A DNA stretch of 64,000 bases from Amphibiibacter pelophylacis (GTDB taxonomy: Bacteria > Pseudomonadota > Gammaproteobacteria > Burkholderiales > Burkholderiaceae_C): positions 65,981 through 129,980 of the forward strand of contig NZ_JAWDIE010000010.1 of assembly GCF_037688875.1 (NCBI RefSeq), in the 5' to 3' direction. The notes under the pieces are model-generated. The model had not been told where the DNA came from. It saw only the letters and a program-made list of their open reading frames with translations, and made no database searches. The position numbers and the translations under genes are program-made. The stretch's first letter is position 1. The number at the start of each line of letters is the position of its first letter. Positions 51,637 through 59,915 of the stretch are shown here, piece after piece.

Positions 51637-52725
51637 ATGACTTCTGCCCGACCGAACGTCCGTCCGTCCCGCCTGTTCAGGCACCTTGCTGCTGCCGCAC
51701 TGGTCGGCAGTCTTGGCGGACTGCTATCGTCCCCCGCCTGGGGCCAGGAGCAGGAGATCCAGAAGCTGATGCAGCAGGGCCAGAACAGCGAAGCGCTGGC
51801 GCTGGTCGATCAGGCTCTGGCCAAGACGCCGGGCGACAACGCCATGCGCTTTCGCCGGGGCGTGCTGCTGACCCTGATGGAGCGCCGCACCGAGGCGCTG
51901 GCCACCTTCGAGAAGCTGGCCAAGGACGTGCCCAATTCGCCCATGCCCTGGAACAACATCGCCACCATCCTGGCGTCGCAGGGCGAGTACGACAAAGCGC
52001 GCACCGCACTGGAAAAGGCCATCCGCACGAATCCGGCCTACGCCACCGCGTACCAGAATCTGGGCGATATTTATGCCCAGCTGGCCAGCCAGGCCTACTC
52101 CAAGGCGCTGCAGATCAACGGCAAGAACGACAAGATTCCCCCGAAGCTGGCGCTGCTGCGCGAGCTCAATGGCGACGGCGCTGCTGCAGTCACACCAGCG
52201 GTCAAGCCGGTGACGGTAGCCAGCGCGGCTGCCGCACCTGCTTCAGCCGCCCCGGCCGCACCCGCTACTGCTGCTCCGGCGGCGCCAGCGAAGCCCGAAA
52301 CCAAACCCGTGGCCAAACCGGCAGAGGCTGCCGCTCCTGCGGCCAAACCCGCTGCGGCTGAGGCGCCCGCCGCGCCCAAGCCCGCCGCCACGAGCCCGGC
52401 CGATGTGGAAGCGGCCCTGAAAGCCTGGGCTCAGGCTTGGGCTGACAAGAACATGAGCGCCTACCTGGGCGCCTACACCCCTGATTTCCGGGGCTCCTAC
52501 AGCTCGCGCGCAGCGTGGGAAAAAGACCGCCGCGACCGCATCGTCGGCAAGAAAAACATCAGCGTCGCGCTGTCCGGGTTCAGCACCCGCATCAACGGCA
52601 GCGAAGCGCAGGTGTCCTTCACCCAACAGTACCGGGCTCCCGGCCTGAACTCGACCTCGCGCAAGTCCATCCGCATGCAGCAGCAGGGCGGACGCTGGCT
52701 GATCAGCGACGAGAGCGGCCGCTGA
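51637..52725 (+). CDS. Secreted TPR protein with the shared C-terminal module
   Basis: 362 residues. The signal peptide ends at about residue 36 (SSPAWG before QEQE). Three to four TPR-type helices pairs follow (38-170; NIATILASQGEYDKARTALEKA is typical). Then comes an Ala/Pro/Lys linker of about 70 residues, and a C-terminal domain (255-362) that matches the end of the TolC-like protein: KAWAQAWADKNMSAY against RDWAAAWSSKNFASY. The protein is likely periplasmic and may bridge channel and cell wall. The function is not known; it precedes an L,D-transpeptidase gene. Confidence 0.85.
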   Translation: MTSARPNVRPSRLFRHLAAAALVGSLGGLLSSPAWGQEQEIQKLMQQGQNSEALALVDQALAKTPGDNAMRFRRGVLLTLMERRTEALATFEKLAKDVPNSPMPWNNIATILASQGEYDKARTALEKAIRTNPAYATAYQNLGDIYAQLASQAYSKALQINGKNDKIPPKLALLRELNGDGAAAVTPAVKPVTVASAAAAPASAAPAAPATAAPAAPAKPETKPVAKPAEAAAPAAKPAAAEAPAAPKPAATSPADVEAALKAWAQAWADKNMSAYLGAYTPDFRGSYSSRAAWEKDRRDRIVGKKNISVALSGFSTRINGSEAQVSFTQQYRAPGLNSTSRKSIRMQQQGGRWLISDESGR

Positions 52726-52746
52726 CCCTTGCATCCTCCCTCTGAC

Positions 52747-54201
52747 ATGCCCATGCATCGCATCGCCTTACGTCGCAGTCTGCTCAGCGTTTCCACCCTG
52801 GCCGTTTTTGTGGGCCTGGGCGTGTGGCTGGGTTCGGGGGGAGAAGAAGCCCGGGCCAGCACCCCGGCCCCCAAAGCGCTGGGCACGGCGGTCAGCGCGG
52901 CGCTCAAGGCCCGTGCAGGCAGCGCACCCTCTTCGTCCGGGGCCTCGCGCCTGCTGCTGGACGACAGCGGCAACGGCAACCCGCTGCTGGATCTGGAGGT
53001 TGGCGGCCAGCATCCCGAGGACCAGCTGGTCCAGATTTACCAGCTGCTTTTTCAGGGCCAGCTGGACAAGGCCATCGCGGCCAACGAGCACCTGCTCGCC
53101 GAGCAGCCCAATTTTGATCTGGCCCGCCTGACCTGGGCGGACCTGCTGACCATCCGCAGCGGCCAGCTGCAGGCGCTGGGCGATCCGGCCACGCCCAGCC
53201 AGGACAAGCGCCTGACCGAACTGCGCACCGAAGCGCACAAACGCGTGCAAAGCCTGCTCGATCGTCCGGCCGCCGATCAGGTGCCCGAACAGATCGTCGC
53301 CCTGCCCGCCTCGGTGCCTTATGTGATCGCGCTGGACGCCAGCCGCAACCGCATCTATCTGTACAAGAACACGCCCTCCGGGCCGCAGCGTGTGATGGAT
53401 TTCTACGCCTCGGTCGGCAAGGACGGCATCAGCAAATCGGTTGAAGGTGACCAGCGCACGCCACTGGGCGTCTACTTCACTCAATACCACATGGACCGCA
53501 ACACGGTCTCGCAGCTGGGCAGTATTTACGGCTCCGGCGCGATGCCGCTGAACTACCCCAATACCTACGATCGCATGCTGCAGCGCACCGGCAGTGGCAT
53601 CTGGCTGCACGGCGTGCCCTTCACCACCTTCTCGCGGGCGCCGCAGGCGACCGACGGCTGCGTGGCCATGGCCAACGACGACCTGCAGGCGCTGATGAGC
53701 GCCGTGCCGCGCAGCACACCAGTCATCCTGAGCAAAGCGCTGCACTGGGTCAAGGCGGGAACGCCGTCCGAGCGCCGCGCTGAATTCCTCGCCACTTGGG
53801 ACCGCTGGGCGGCCAGCCGCATCAAGGCCACGCAGGGCGATCTGGCCAGCGCGCCCGAAGCCATCCGCAAGGCCGCGCAGGCCCTGCCAGAGGACAGCAG
53901 CAGCGACAGCTTCTACATCGCCTCCAGCCAGGGCGGCAGCGGACCCATGCCCGACGATCTGGGCACGCGCGACAATTTCGACCGCGGCCGCTTCGTCGAG
54001 CGCCCGCTGCAGGGCCCGCAGCACGTCAGCCAGATCAGCGATCTGAGCGTGTTCAGCTGGGAAGGCGCCAAGGCGCCGACCATGGTGACCACCTTCACCG
54101 AACGCGATTCGTCCAGCCGCCAGACGCGCACGAAGCGCCAGTACTGGGAGAAAACCGCCCAAGGCCAGTGGCAGATTCGTGCCGAAGTCAATCTAGGCTG
54201 A
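52747..54201 (+). CDS. L,D-transpeptidase (YkuD domain) with the shared C-terminal module
   Basis: 484-residue exported enzyme. An N-terminal membrane/signal segment (about 8-30) is followed by a helical region (70-175) and a YkuD domain with H288 in WLHGVPF and Cys305 in ATDGCVAM. The usual Arg after SxGC is replaced, as in the YafK/Cds6-type branch. The last 56 residues match the second half of the module in the two upstream proteins (QYWEKTAQGQWQIRAE). It should cross-link or attach proteins to peptidoglycan. The start is ATG 52747 or 52753. A terminator follows. Confidence 0.87.
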   Translation: MPMHRIALRRSLLSVSTLAVFVGLGVWLGSGGEEARASTPAPKALGTAVSAALKARAGSAPSSSGASRLLLDDSGNGNPLLDLEVGGQHPEDQLVQIYQLLFQGQLDKAIAANEHLLAEQPNFDLARLTWADLLTIRSGQLQALGDPATPSQDKRLTELRTEAHKRVQSLLDRPAADQVPEQIVALPASVPYVIALDASRNRIYLYKNTPSGPQRVMDFYASVGKDGISKSVEGDQRTPLGVYFTQYHMDRNTVSQLGSIYGSGAMPLNYPNTYDRMLQRTGSGIWLHGVPFTTFSRAPQATDGCVAMANDDLQALMSAVPRSTPVILSKALHWVKAGTPSERRAEFLATWDRWAASRIKATQGDLASAPEAIRKAAQALPEDSSSDSFYIASSQGGSGPMPDDLGTRDNFDRGRFVERPLQGPQHVSQISDLSVFSWEGAKAPTMVTTFTERDSSSRQTRTKRQYWEKTAQGQWQIRAEVNLG

Positions 54202-54236
54202 GGCCCGGACCCGCCTCAGGGTCACTTCCGAAAGAC

Positions 54237-54267
54237 AAAACCCCGGTCCTGCCGGGGTTTGCTTTTT
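54237..54267. terminator. Bidirectional terminator
   Basis: AAACCCCGG and CCGGGGTTT form a strong stem with a 5-base loop, followed by GCTTTTT on the plus strand and TTTT on the minus. It ends both the L,D-transpeptidase gene and the converging hotdog-like gene. Confidence 0.85.
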
Positions 54268-54286
54268 GCGCAGCCGCCTGTGGGCG

Positions 54287-55333
54287 TCAGGCTGGGGCGT
54301 CGGCCGTGTCCTTGTCCTGCAGCGCCTCTGCGGGCAGCGGCTGCTCGGCCCACAGCGCATCGCCATCGACCGAGGTCGAATTGAAGTAGACCACGCTGGG
54401 CACAAAAGTGCGGCGGCTGCGTGGCTTCTTGCGCAGCACCGCGTTGGGCGCCGGGCTGAGCGTCATCAGCGCGGAGCCAAACACCTCGTCGGTGTCCGGA
54501 TCGCTGGCGAAGACCTCCATTTCCGCCCAGTCGGACGGAATGTCCTCCGACGGATAGGAGCGCGGCGGGCGCACGTTGATGCGCACGGCCTGCCCGGCAA
54601 ACACCAGGCGGTGGGCGCGGATGTGCGCCTTCTGCACCTGGTAAAACGCTCGCCCGATGGACAGCGCATCCTGCGCCGTCAGCCCCAGGCCCAGCGCGAA
54701 GTAGTAACCGGCCGCCTGCGAGAGCGTGTGCATCAGGATGGCGACAGGCAGGCAGGGGTAATCGTCGAAATGCCCGGCGCAGTCGGCGGGCTCCACGGGG
54801 CCAAAATAGGCCTCCATGCCATTGGCATCCAGCGCGCTGACGCGCAGCGGGGCGTTGTCAAGATAGGGGTTGCGCGTGCTGGGCGGCGTCGGGCAATGGT
54901 GGGCGCGGTACAGCTTCTGGAAGACGGCCGGGCGCAGCACCTTGTAATCGACATCCAGCTGGAAAAGCGCCTGACCCTGGCCGTTGCACAGCTCGGCGGT
55001 GGCGCTGGCGTCGCGGGCCGTCAGGTGACGGGCGCGGGCGCGGGCCTGCAGCGGGCCACGCACTGCGGATTCACTGGCCGGCAGCCGCACCAGCGTGGCC
55101 TCCTGCGCCAGATAAAAAAAACGGCCCGTTTCGGCCTGCATCTGCGCCAGCGCGCAGGACCCCAGAATGGCCAGATGCCGCCCGACTTCGGCCGATGCCA
55201 TCAGCGATTCCTCGCCGCCCCGGTTCTGCTCCGGCGCGATCGGCGCAACGACCTGATCGCCCTCGCTGGCCAGCGTTTCAAACGCGAAATAAGGCGGAGT
55301 GACCTCGATTCGGGAAAACAGATCGACATTCAT
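54287..55333 (-). CDS. Hotdog-fold (FabA/FabZ-like) protein of unknown function
   Basis: 348-residue soluble protein, not assigned to a known enzyme. Residues 180-212 read GPVEPADCAGHFDDYPCLP, then AILMHTLSQAAGYYF, closely like the GHFPGxPxxPG...EALAQAAG helix of FabZ/FabA hotdog dehydratases, with the catalytic-type His at 188. An earlier stretch (about 48-66, EVGRHLAILGSCALAQMQ) may be a second, degenerate hotdog helix, so a double-hotdog is likely. ATG 55333 follows GGAT. It stands alone after an AT-rich leader. Acyl-thioester binding is inferred from fold only. Confidence 0.7.
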   Translation of the reverse strand: MNVDLFSRIEVTPPYFAFETLASEGDQVVAPIAPEQNRGGEESLMASAEVGRHLAILGSCALAQMQAETGRFFYLAQEATLVRLPASESAVRGPLQARARARHLTARDASATAELCNGQGQALFQLDVDYKVLRPAVFQKLYRAHHCPTPPSTRNPYLDNAPLRVSALDANGMEAYFGPVEPADCAGHFDDYPCLPVAILMHTLSQAAGYYFALGLGLTAQDALSIGRAFYQVQKAHIRAHRLVFAGQAVRINVRPPRSYPSEDIPSDWAEMEVFASDPDTDEVFGSALMTLSPAPNAVLRKKPRSRRTFVPSVVYFNSTSVDGDALWAEQPLPAEALQDKDTADAPA

Positions 55334-55519
55334 CGCGGGATCCTGCTGTGCTGCGGCGTCTTTTCCTGATCGGCTTATCAGGAAATATGCTGAGGCAAAT
55401 TTTAGGAAAAATTTCACAGAAATCGGCGATAAATCGAAAATCTATTCCCTTTTATTTCGAGATTTTGATATGAATTTTTCAGATCGCATCTTTCGAGATG
55501 CGGCCTCCGCCCAGCGTGC
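55334..55519. other. AT-rich intergenic region
   Basis: Much richer in A and T than its surroundings. It lies between prmA and the hotdog-like gene, which run in the same direction. A GCATCT/AGATGC hairpin at about 55486-55501 sits just after prmA but lacks a U run. The rest probably holds the promoter of the hotdog-like gene and may be a target of the H-NS-type protein. Confidence 0.5.
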
Positions 55520-56428
55520 TCAGTCCCTGAGCGATCCAGTGAGCAGAACCCAGCCGTCCAGCGTGTCTTCGGCGACCAGATCCATCCACGGCGCGTAAGC
55601 GGCCTGCAGCTCGGCGGTCTGGCGCTCCAGGATGCCGGCCAGCACCAGACGCCCGCCGGGCGCCACGCGGCCACACAGCAGCGGCGCGAGCAGCTTGAGC
55701 GGCGAGGCCAGGATGTTGGCCAGCACCACCGGGTAGCGCTGGCCGGGGGTGAGAATGTCCGGACCGCCCGCGCGCACCGCCACGCCGTTGGCGGCGGCGT
55801 TGTCCTGCGTGGCCTGCCAGGCGGCGGGGTCGATGTCCACGCCGTCCAGCAGACGCTCCTGCCCGCTGGCCTGGGCCAGCAGGCCCGCACCGATGGCCAG
55901 AATGCCGGAGCCGCAGCCGTAGTCGAGCAGCGCGCCGGGGTGATCCGTGCCGCTTCGGGCCAGCCAGCGCAGGCACATCAGCGTAGTCGGGTGGCTGCCG
56001 GTGCCAAAAGCCAGCCCGGGGTCCAGGCGCAACAGCGTCTGTGCACCGTCTGGGGCATCGGACCAGCTGGGCGTGACCCAGAAGCTGGGCGTGACCTGAA
56101 CCGGCTGGAACTGCGCCTGCGACAGCCGCACCCAGTCGTTGTCGGGCAGCAGGTCGATCCCGATCAGGCGCACGTCCGGAAACTGCGCCAGCACCCACGC
56201 GGCGGCAGCCTGCGCATCGGCTTCGGTGTCAAAGAGCGCCTCCAGCGCCGACAGCGCCCAGCCGGGCGCAGGCGCGGGCATATCGGGCTCGCCGAAGAGC
56301 GCGATTTCGCTCTCGCTGTCGGCCTGCGCGTCGATGACCGAGACCGACAGCGCGTCCAGATCGTCCATCAGCGCGTCGCCGACAGGCTCGACCAGCGATT
56401 CGGCCAGCTGCAGGGTCAACGTGTGCAT
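55520..56428 (-). CDS. prmA: Ribosomal protein L11 methyltransferase
   Basis: 302-residue SAM-dependent enzyme that trimethylates L11. The key region reads RLDPGLAFGTGSHPTTLMCL, followed by LLDYGCGSGILAIGAG and VLANILASPLKLLAP (the NxLA-type motif). The ATG overlaps the accC stop by one base (TGATG), so it is translated with accC. The order accB-accC-prmA is standard in betaproteobacteria. Confidence 0.95.
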   Translation of the reverse strand: MHTLTLQLAESLVEPVGDALMDDLDALSVSVIDAQADSESEIALFGEPDMPAPAPGWALSALEALFDTEADAQAAAAWVLAQFPDVRLIGIDLLPDNDWVRLSQAQFQPVQVTPSFWVTPSWSDAPDGAQTLLRLDPGLAFGTGSHPTTLMCLRWLARSGTDHPGALLDYGCGSGILAIGAGLLAQASGQERLLDGVDIDPAAWQATQDNAAANGVAVRAGGPDILTPGQRYPVVLANILASPLKLLAPLLCGRVAPGGRLVLAGILERQTAELQAAYAPWMDLVAEDTLDGWVLLTGSLRD

Positions 56429-57777
56429 CAGCGCTTGCGCTGGGCCAGCCAGCCTTCCAGGTAGTGGATGCTGGTGCCGCCTTCGGCAAAAGCCGGGTCG
56501 GCCATCAGCTCGCGGTGCAGCGGAATGTTGGTGTTGATGCCCTCGATCACCGTTTCTTCCAGCGCCATGCGCATTTTGGCCAGCGCGGCGGCGCGCGTGT
56601 CGGCGTGCACGATGATCTTGGCGATCATGGAATCGTAGTGCGGCGGCACGTAATACTCGCTGTAGATGTGCGTGTCCACGCGCACGCCCGGGCCGCCAGG
56701 CGGGTGCCAGCCCTGGATCAGGCCCGGCGAGGGGATGAACTTGTACGGGTCTTCGGCGTTGACGCGGCACTCGATGGAATGCCCGCGCTGAACGATGTCC
56801 TTCTGCGTGAAGGACAGCTTTTCGCCCGCCGCGACGCGAATCTGCGTCTGCACGATGTCGATGCCGGTGACGCATTCGGTGACCGGGTGCTCGACCTGAA
56901 CGCGTGTGTTCATCTCGATGAAATAGAACTCGCCGTTCTCGAACAGGAACTCGAATGTGCCCGCGCCCACATAACCCATCTTGCGGCAGGCGTCGGCGCA
57001 GCGCTGACCGATTTTCTCGATCAGCTTGCGCGGGATGCCCGGCGACGGCGCTTCTTCGATCACCTTCTGGTGGCGGCGCTGCATGGAGCAGTCGCGGTCG
57101 CCCAGCCACACCGCATTGCGGTGCTTGTCGGCCATGATCTGGATCTCGATGTGGCGCGGGTTCTGCAGGAATTTTTCCAGGTAGACCGCCGGGTTGCCGA
57201 AAGCGGCGCCCGCCTCGGCGCGTGTGGTCTGCACGGCGTTGATCAGCGCAGCCTCGGTGTGCACGACGCGCATCCCGCGACCGCCGCCGCCGCCCGCCGC
57301 CTTGATGATGACGGGGAAGCCGACCTCGCGGGCGATGCGCGTGATCTCGACCGGATCGTCGGGCAGCGCGCCGCCCGAACCCGGCACGCAGGGCACGCCG
57401 GCCGCGATCATGGCCTGCTTGGCCGAAACCTTGTCGCCCATCAGGCGGATGTTCTCGGCGCTGGGCCCGATGAAGGTGAAGCCGCTGCGCTCGACGCGCT
57501 CGGCGAAATCGGCGTTCTCGGCCAGGAAACCGTAGCCGGGGTGAATGGCTTCGGCGTCGGAGACCTCGGCCGTGGCAATGATGGCCGGCATGTTGAGGTA
57601 GCTCTGCGCGGACGGCGCCGGGCCGATGCAGACGGCCTCGTCGGCGAGCTTGACGTACTTGGCGTCGCGGTCAGCCTCGGAGTACACCACCACCGACTGG
57701 ATGCCCATTTCATGGCAGGCGCGCAGGATGCGCAGGGCGATTTCGCCGCGGTTGGCGATGAGGACTTTGCGGAACAT
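56428..57777 (-). CDS. accC: Acetyl-CoA carboxylase, biotin carboxylase subunit
   Basis: 449-residue ATP-grasp enzyme that carboxylates biotin on AccB. It shows the N-terminal KVLIANRGEIALRILRACHE, the glycine-rich KAAGGGGGRGMRVV ATP loop, EMNTRVQVEHPVTE with the catalytic Glu and Arg, and HSIECRVNAEDP. It lies 3 bases after accB. Confidence 0.98.
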   Translation of the reverse strand: MFRKVLIANRGEIALRILRACHEMGIQSVVVYSEADRDAKYVKLADEAVCIGPAPSAQSYLNMPAIIATAEVSDAEAIHPGYGFLAENADFAERVERSGFTFIGPSAENIRLMGDKVSAKQAMIAAGVPCVPGSGGALPDDPVEITRIAREVGFPVIIKAAGGGGGRGMRVVHTEAALINAVQTTRAEAGAAFGNPAVYLEKFLQNPRHIEIQIMADKHRNAVWLGDRDCSMQRRHQKVIEEAPSPGIPRKLIEKIGQRCADACRKMGYVGAGTFEFLFENGEFYFIEMNTRVQVEHPVTECVTGIDIVQTQIRVAAGEKLSFTQKDIVQRGHSIECRVNAEDPYKFIPSPGLIQGWHPPGGPGVRVDTHIYSEYYVPPHYDSMIAKIIVHADTRAAALAKMRMALEETVIEGINTNIPLHRELMADPAFAEGGTSIHYLEGWLAQRKR

Positions 57778-57780
57778 GGC

Positions 57781-58257
57781 TTATTCCACCACGAACAGGG
57801 GTTGACCGTATTCGACGGCCTCGCCGTTTTCAACCAGCACCTGCTTGATGGTGCCGGTGAACTCGGATTCGATCTCGTTCATGATTTTCATGGCCTCGAT
57901 GATGCAGACCCCCTCGCCCAGTTTGACACCGCTGCCGACCTGGACCATGGGCGGCGCGCCCGGACTGCCTGCGCGGTAGAAGGTGCCGACCATGGGCGAT
58001 TTGATGATGTGGCCGGTGATGATGGGCACGCTCACCGGCGAATCCGCCAGCGAGACGCTGGACGGCGCTTCGCTGGGCGACACGGCGGCAGCCACTGGCG
58101 CAGCGGGGGCGGCCGCCACCATCATGGGCGCCGGAGCGGCGGCCACGGGGCTGCTTTTGACGATGCGCACCTTGCCCTCGGCTTCGGTGATTTCCAGTTC
58201 GGAGATGCCTGATTCGGACACGAGGTCGATCAGGGTTTTCAGTTTGCGCAGATCCAT
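57781..58257 (-). CDS. accB: Biotin carboxyl carrier protein of acetyl-CoA carboxylase
   Basis: 158-residue carrier. The N-terminus DLRKLKTLIDLVSESGISEL and the Ala/Pro linker are followed by the biotinyl domain with EAMKIMNEI; biotin is attached to the Lys. ATG 58257 gives the canonical start. It leads the accB-accC-prmA operon. The usual upstream aroQ gene is missing; the 199-base gap before it probably holds the promoter. Confidence 0.97.
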   Translation of the reverse strand: MDLRKLKTLIDLVSESGISELEITEAEGKVRIVKSSPVAAAPAPMMVAAAPAAPVAAAVSPSEAPSSVSLADSPVSVPIITGHIIKSPMVGTFYRAGSPGAPPMVQVGSGVKLGEGVCIIEAMKIMNEIESEFTGTIKQVLVENGEAVEYGQPLFVVE

Positions 58258-58456
58258 TGGTTTTCCCCAAAAAAGCAGAGGCCATGACATCGGGCACAAT
58301 GCGCCAGACGCCAGCGGTCGCCGCAGTGCTGCGCACGGCCCGCCGACGCGGCCAAGGCCACTTCGTAATTTGGCGCAGTTTACGCGATTTCAGCGCGTAT
58401 CCAGCCTTTTCGGCGCTTATCCCAGCAGAAACCCTCAATCCGAGGCGGCTGAAAAC

Positions 58457-59104
58457 TCATTCAGGCTCCAGCAGATCAGCCAGTTCCTGCGGCGTACCGC
58501 GCCAGCGGCGGCCGCGCGTATCCGCCTTGAGCGCGCCGTGCAGGGCCTCGCGCGGCAGCAGATACAGGTAGAGCGAACTCATTTCCCGCCACGCGGGGAC
58601 CGGCAGCGGCAGATGCAGCACCGGGTCGTGCGAGCGGCCGTCGCCCACCTGCTCCAGCGGCCAGCCCTGGTCCAGCAGCTGCATCTCGGCCAGCTTGGGG
58701 TCGTCACTGTAGATTTCGGCGTGCACGCAGGACAGGCGCGTCGCCGTGCCGCGCCAGACCGCGCCGCGCACATAAACCGCATCGAAGGGCAGGCGCTTCA
58801 GAAACGTCAGCGCGGCCTCGCGCAGGGCGCGCAGCTCCTGCGGCCAGGTGTCAGCGTGAAACAGCCGCAGGTGCGCGCGCACCGCGTCTTCCAGCGTTTC
58901 GGGGCTGGGCAGCAGGTGGGCGCGCACGCGCTCCAGCCCCAGGTCCTGCACCGCGCGGCGCCGGGCGGCGGCGTAATCCAGATCCTCATCGACGATGGCG
59001 GCGGCGGCGGCCTGCGCGATCTCGCGTGTCAGCGGGTCCAGATCAAACCACGCGGGCGGGAAATCGCCGTCGTCGGGGGCTGAAGGGAAAAAATCGTCGT
59101 TCAT
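58457..59104 (-). CDS. Conserved unknown protein downstream of mtgA
   Basis: 215-residue soluble protein rich in Ala, Arg and Leu. Its centre reads FDAVYVRGAVWRGTATRLSCVHAEIY, which loosely recalls a GAxxRGTA...SDxD nucleotidyltransferase entry but lacks the paired Asp residues. No signal peptide or membrane segment is seen. It starts 23 bases after mtgA on the same strand, in the aroE-mtgA unit. No family is recognised with confidence. Confidence 0.65.
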   Translation of the reverse strand: MNDDFFPSAPDDGDFPPAWFDLDPLTREIAQAAAAAIVDEDLDYAAARRRAVQDLGLERVRAHLLPSPETLEDAVRAHLRLFHADTWPQELRALREAALTFLKRLPFDAVYVRGAVWRGTATRLSCVHAEIYSDDPKLAEMQLLDQGWPLEQVGDGRSHDPVLHLPLPVPAWREMSSLYLYLLPREALHGALKADTRGRRWRGTPQELADLLEPE

Positions 59105-59126
59105 GCTGCTGTCCCGCGACTGCCGC

Positions 59127-59915
59127 TCAATCGCGCGGAATGGCGACCGCGCCGGAGCGCCGCGCAATCAGGCTCGCACGGCCCCGGATGAAGCCGCTGG
59201 CGATGTTCTGGCCGTAGCGCTTGGGCGAGGGCAGCAGCACGGCCAGCGTCGCGGCCTGCGCCAGGCTCAGGCTGGCGGCCGGACGGCCAAAATAATGCGG
59301 CGCGGCGGCCCCGGCGCCAAACACGCCATTGCCCCATTCCACCGAGTTCAGATAAATGTCCAGGATGCGCGATTTGTCCAGCAGCGCCTCGAGCATCAGC
59401 GCGATCACCAGCTCCTGCCCCTTGCGCAGGAAATTGCGCTCGCCCGACAGAAAGAGGTTCTTGGCCAGCTGCTGGGTGATGGTCGAGCCGCCCACCACCT
59501 TGGGCTCGACCGGGTCGGGCGCTGGCTTGTGGCGGCGTTCAGCGCTGGCCTGGCGGCGCTCGTTGAGGCGCTCGGTGCGCGCCTCGGCGGCCTGGTTGCG
59601 CTGCCAGGCCTGACGCAGCGCGGCCCACTCGACGCCGCCGTGGCTGACAAAACCGGCGTCTTCCGAGGCGATCACAGCGCGGCGCAGGTTGTCGGGCAGT
59701 TCGGCGTGGCCCAGGCGCTCCTGCGACCAGTGAAAAGGCAGCTGCGGATCCAAGGCGATGCGCGCCAGTTCGGTGCGCTGCACCGTGGTCGATGCGGGCA
59801 GCGAGACCCGCATCATCGCGATGCGCAGCGCGAAATAGCCCTGCAGCAGCAGACCGCCGACCAGCATCAGCAGCAGCCAGCGCAGCAGCAGGGTTCCGGG
59901 GCGGGCGAGCATCAT
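59127..59915 (-). CDS. mtgA: Monofunctional peptidoglycan transglycosylase
   Basis: GT51 enzyme that polymerises lipid II into glycan strands, 262 residues. A single N-terminal membrane anchor (about 9-30) is followed by VIASEDAGFVSHGG (catalytic Glu), GGSTITQQLAKNLFLSGERN, KGQELVIALMLE and ILDIYLN. A charged insertion of about 35 residues separates the first two motifs. Its ATG overlaps the aroE stop (ATGA). Confidence 0.95.
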   Translation of the reverse strand: MMLARPGTLLLRWLLLMLVGGLLLQGYFALRIAMMRVSLPASTTVQRTELARIALDPQLPFHWSQERLGHAELPDNLRRAVIASEDAGFVSHGGVEWAALRQAWQRNQAAEARTERLNERRQASAERRHKPAPDPVEPKVVGGSTITQQLAKNLFLSGERNFLRKGQELVIALMLEALLDKSRILDIYLNSVEWGNGVFGAGAAAPHYFGRPAASLSLAQAATLAVLLPSPKRYGQNIASGFIRGRASLIARRSGAVAIPRD

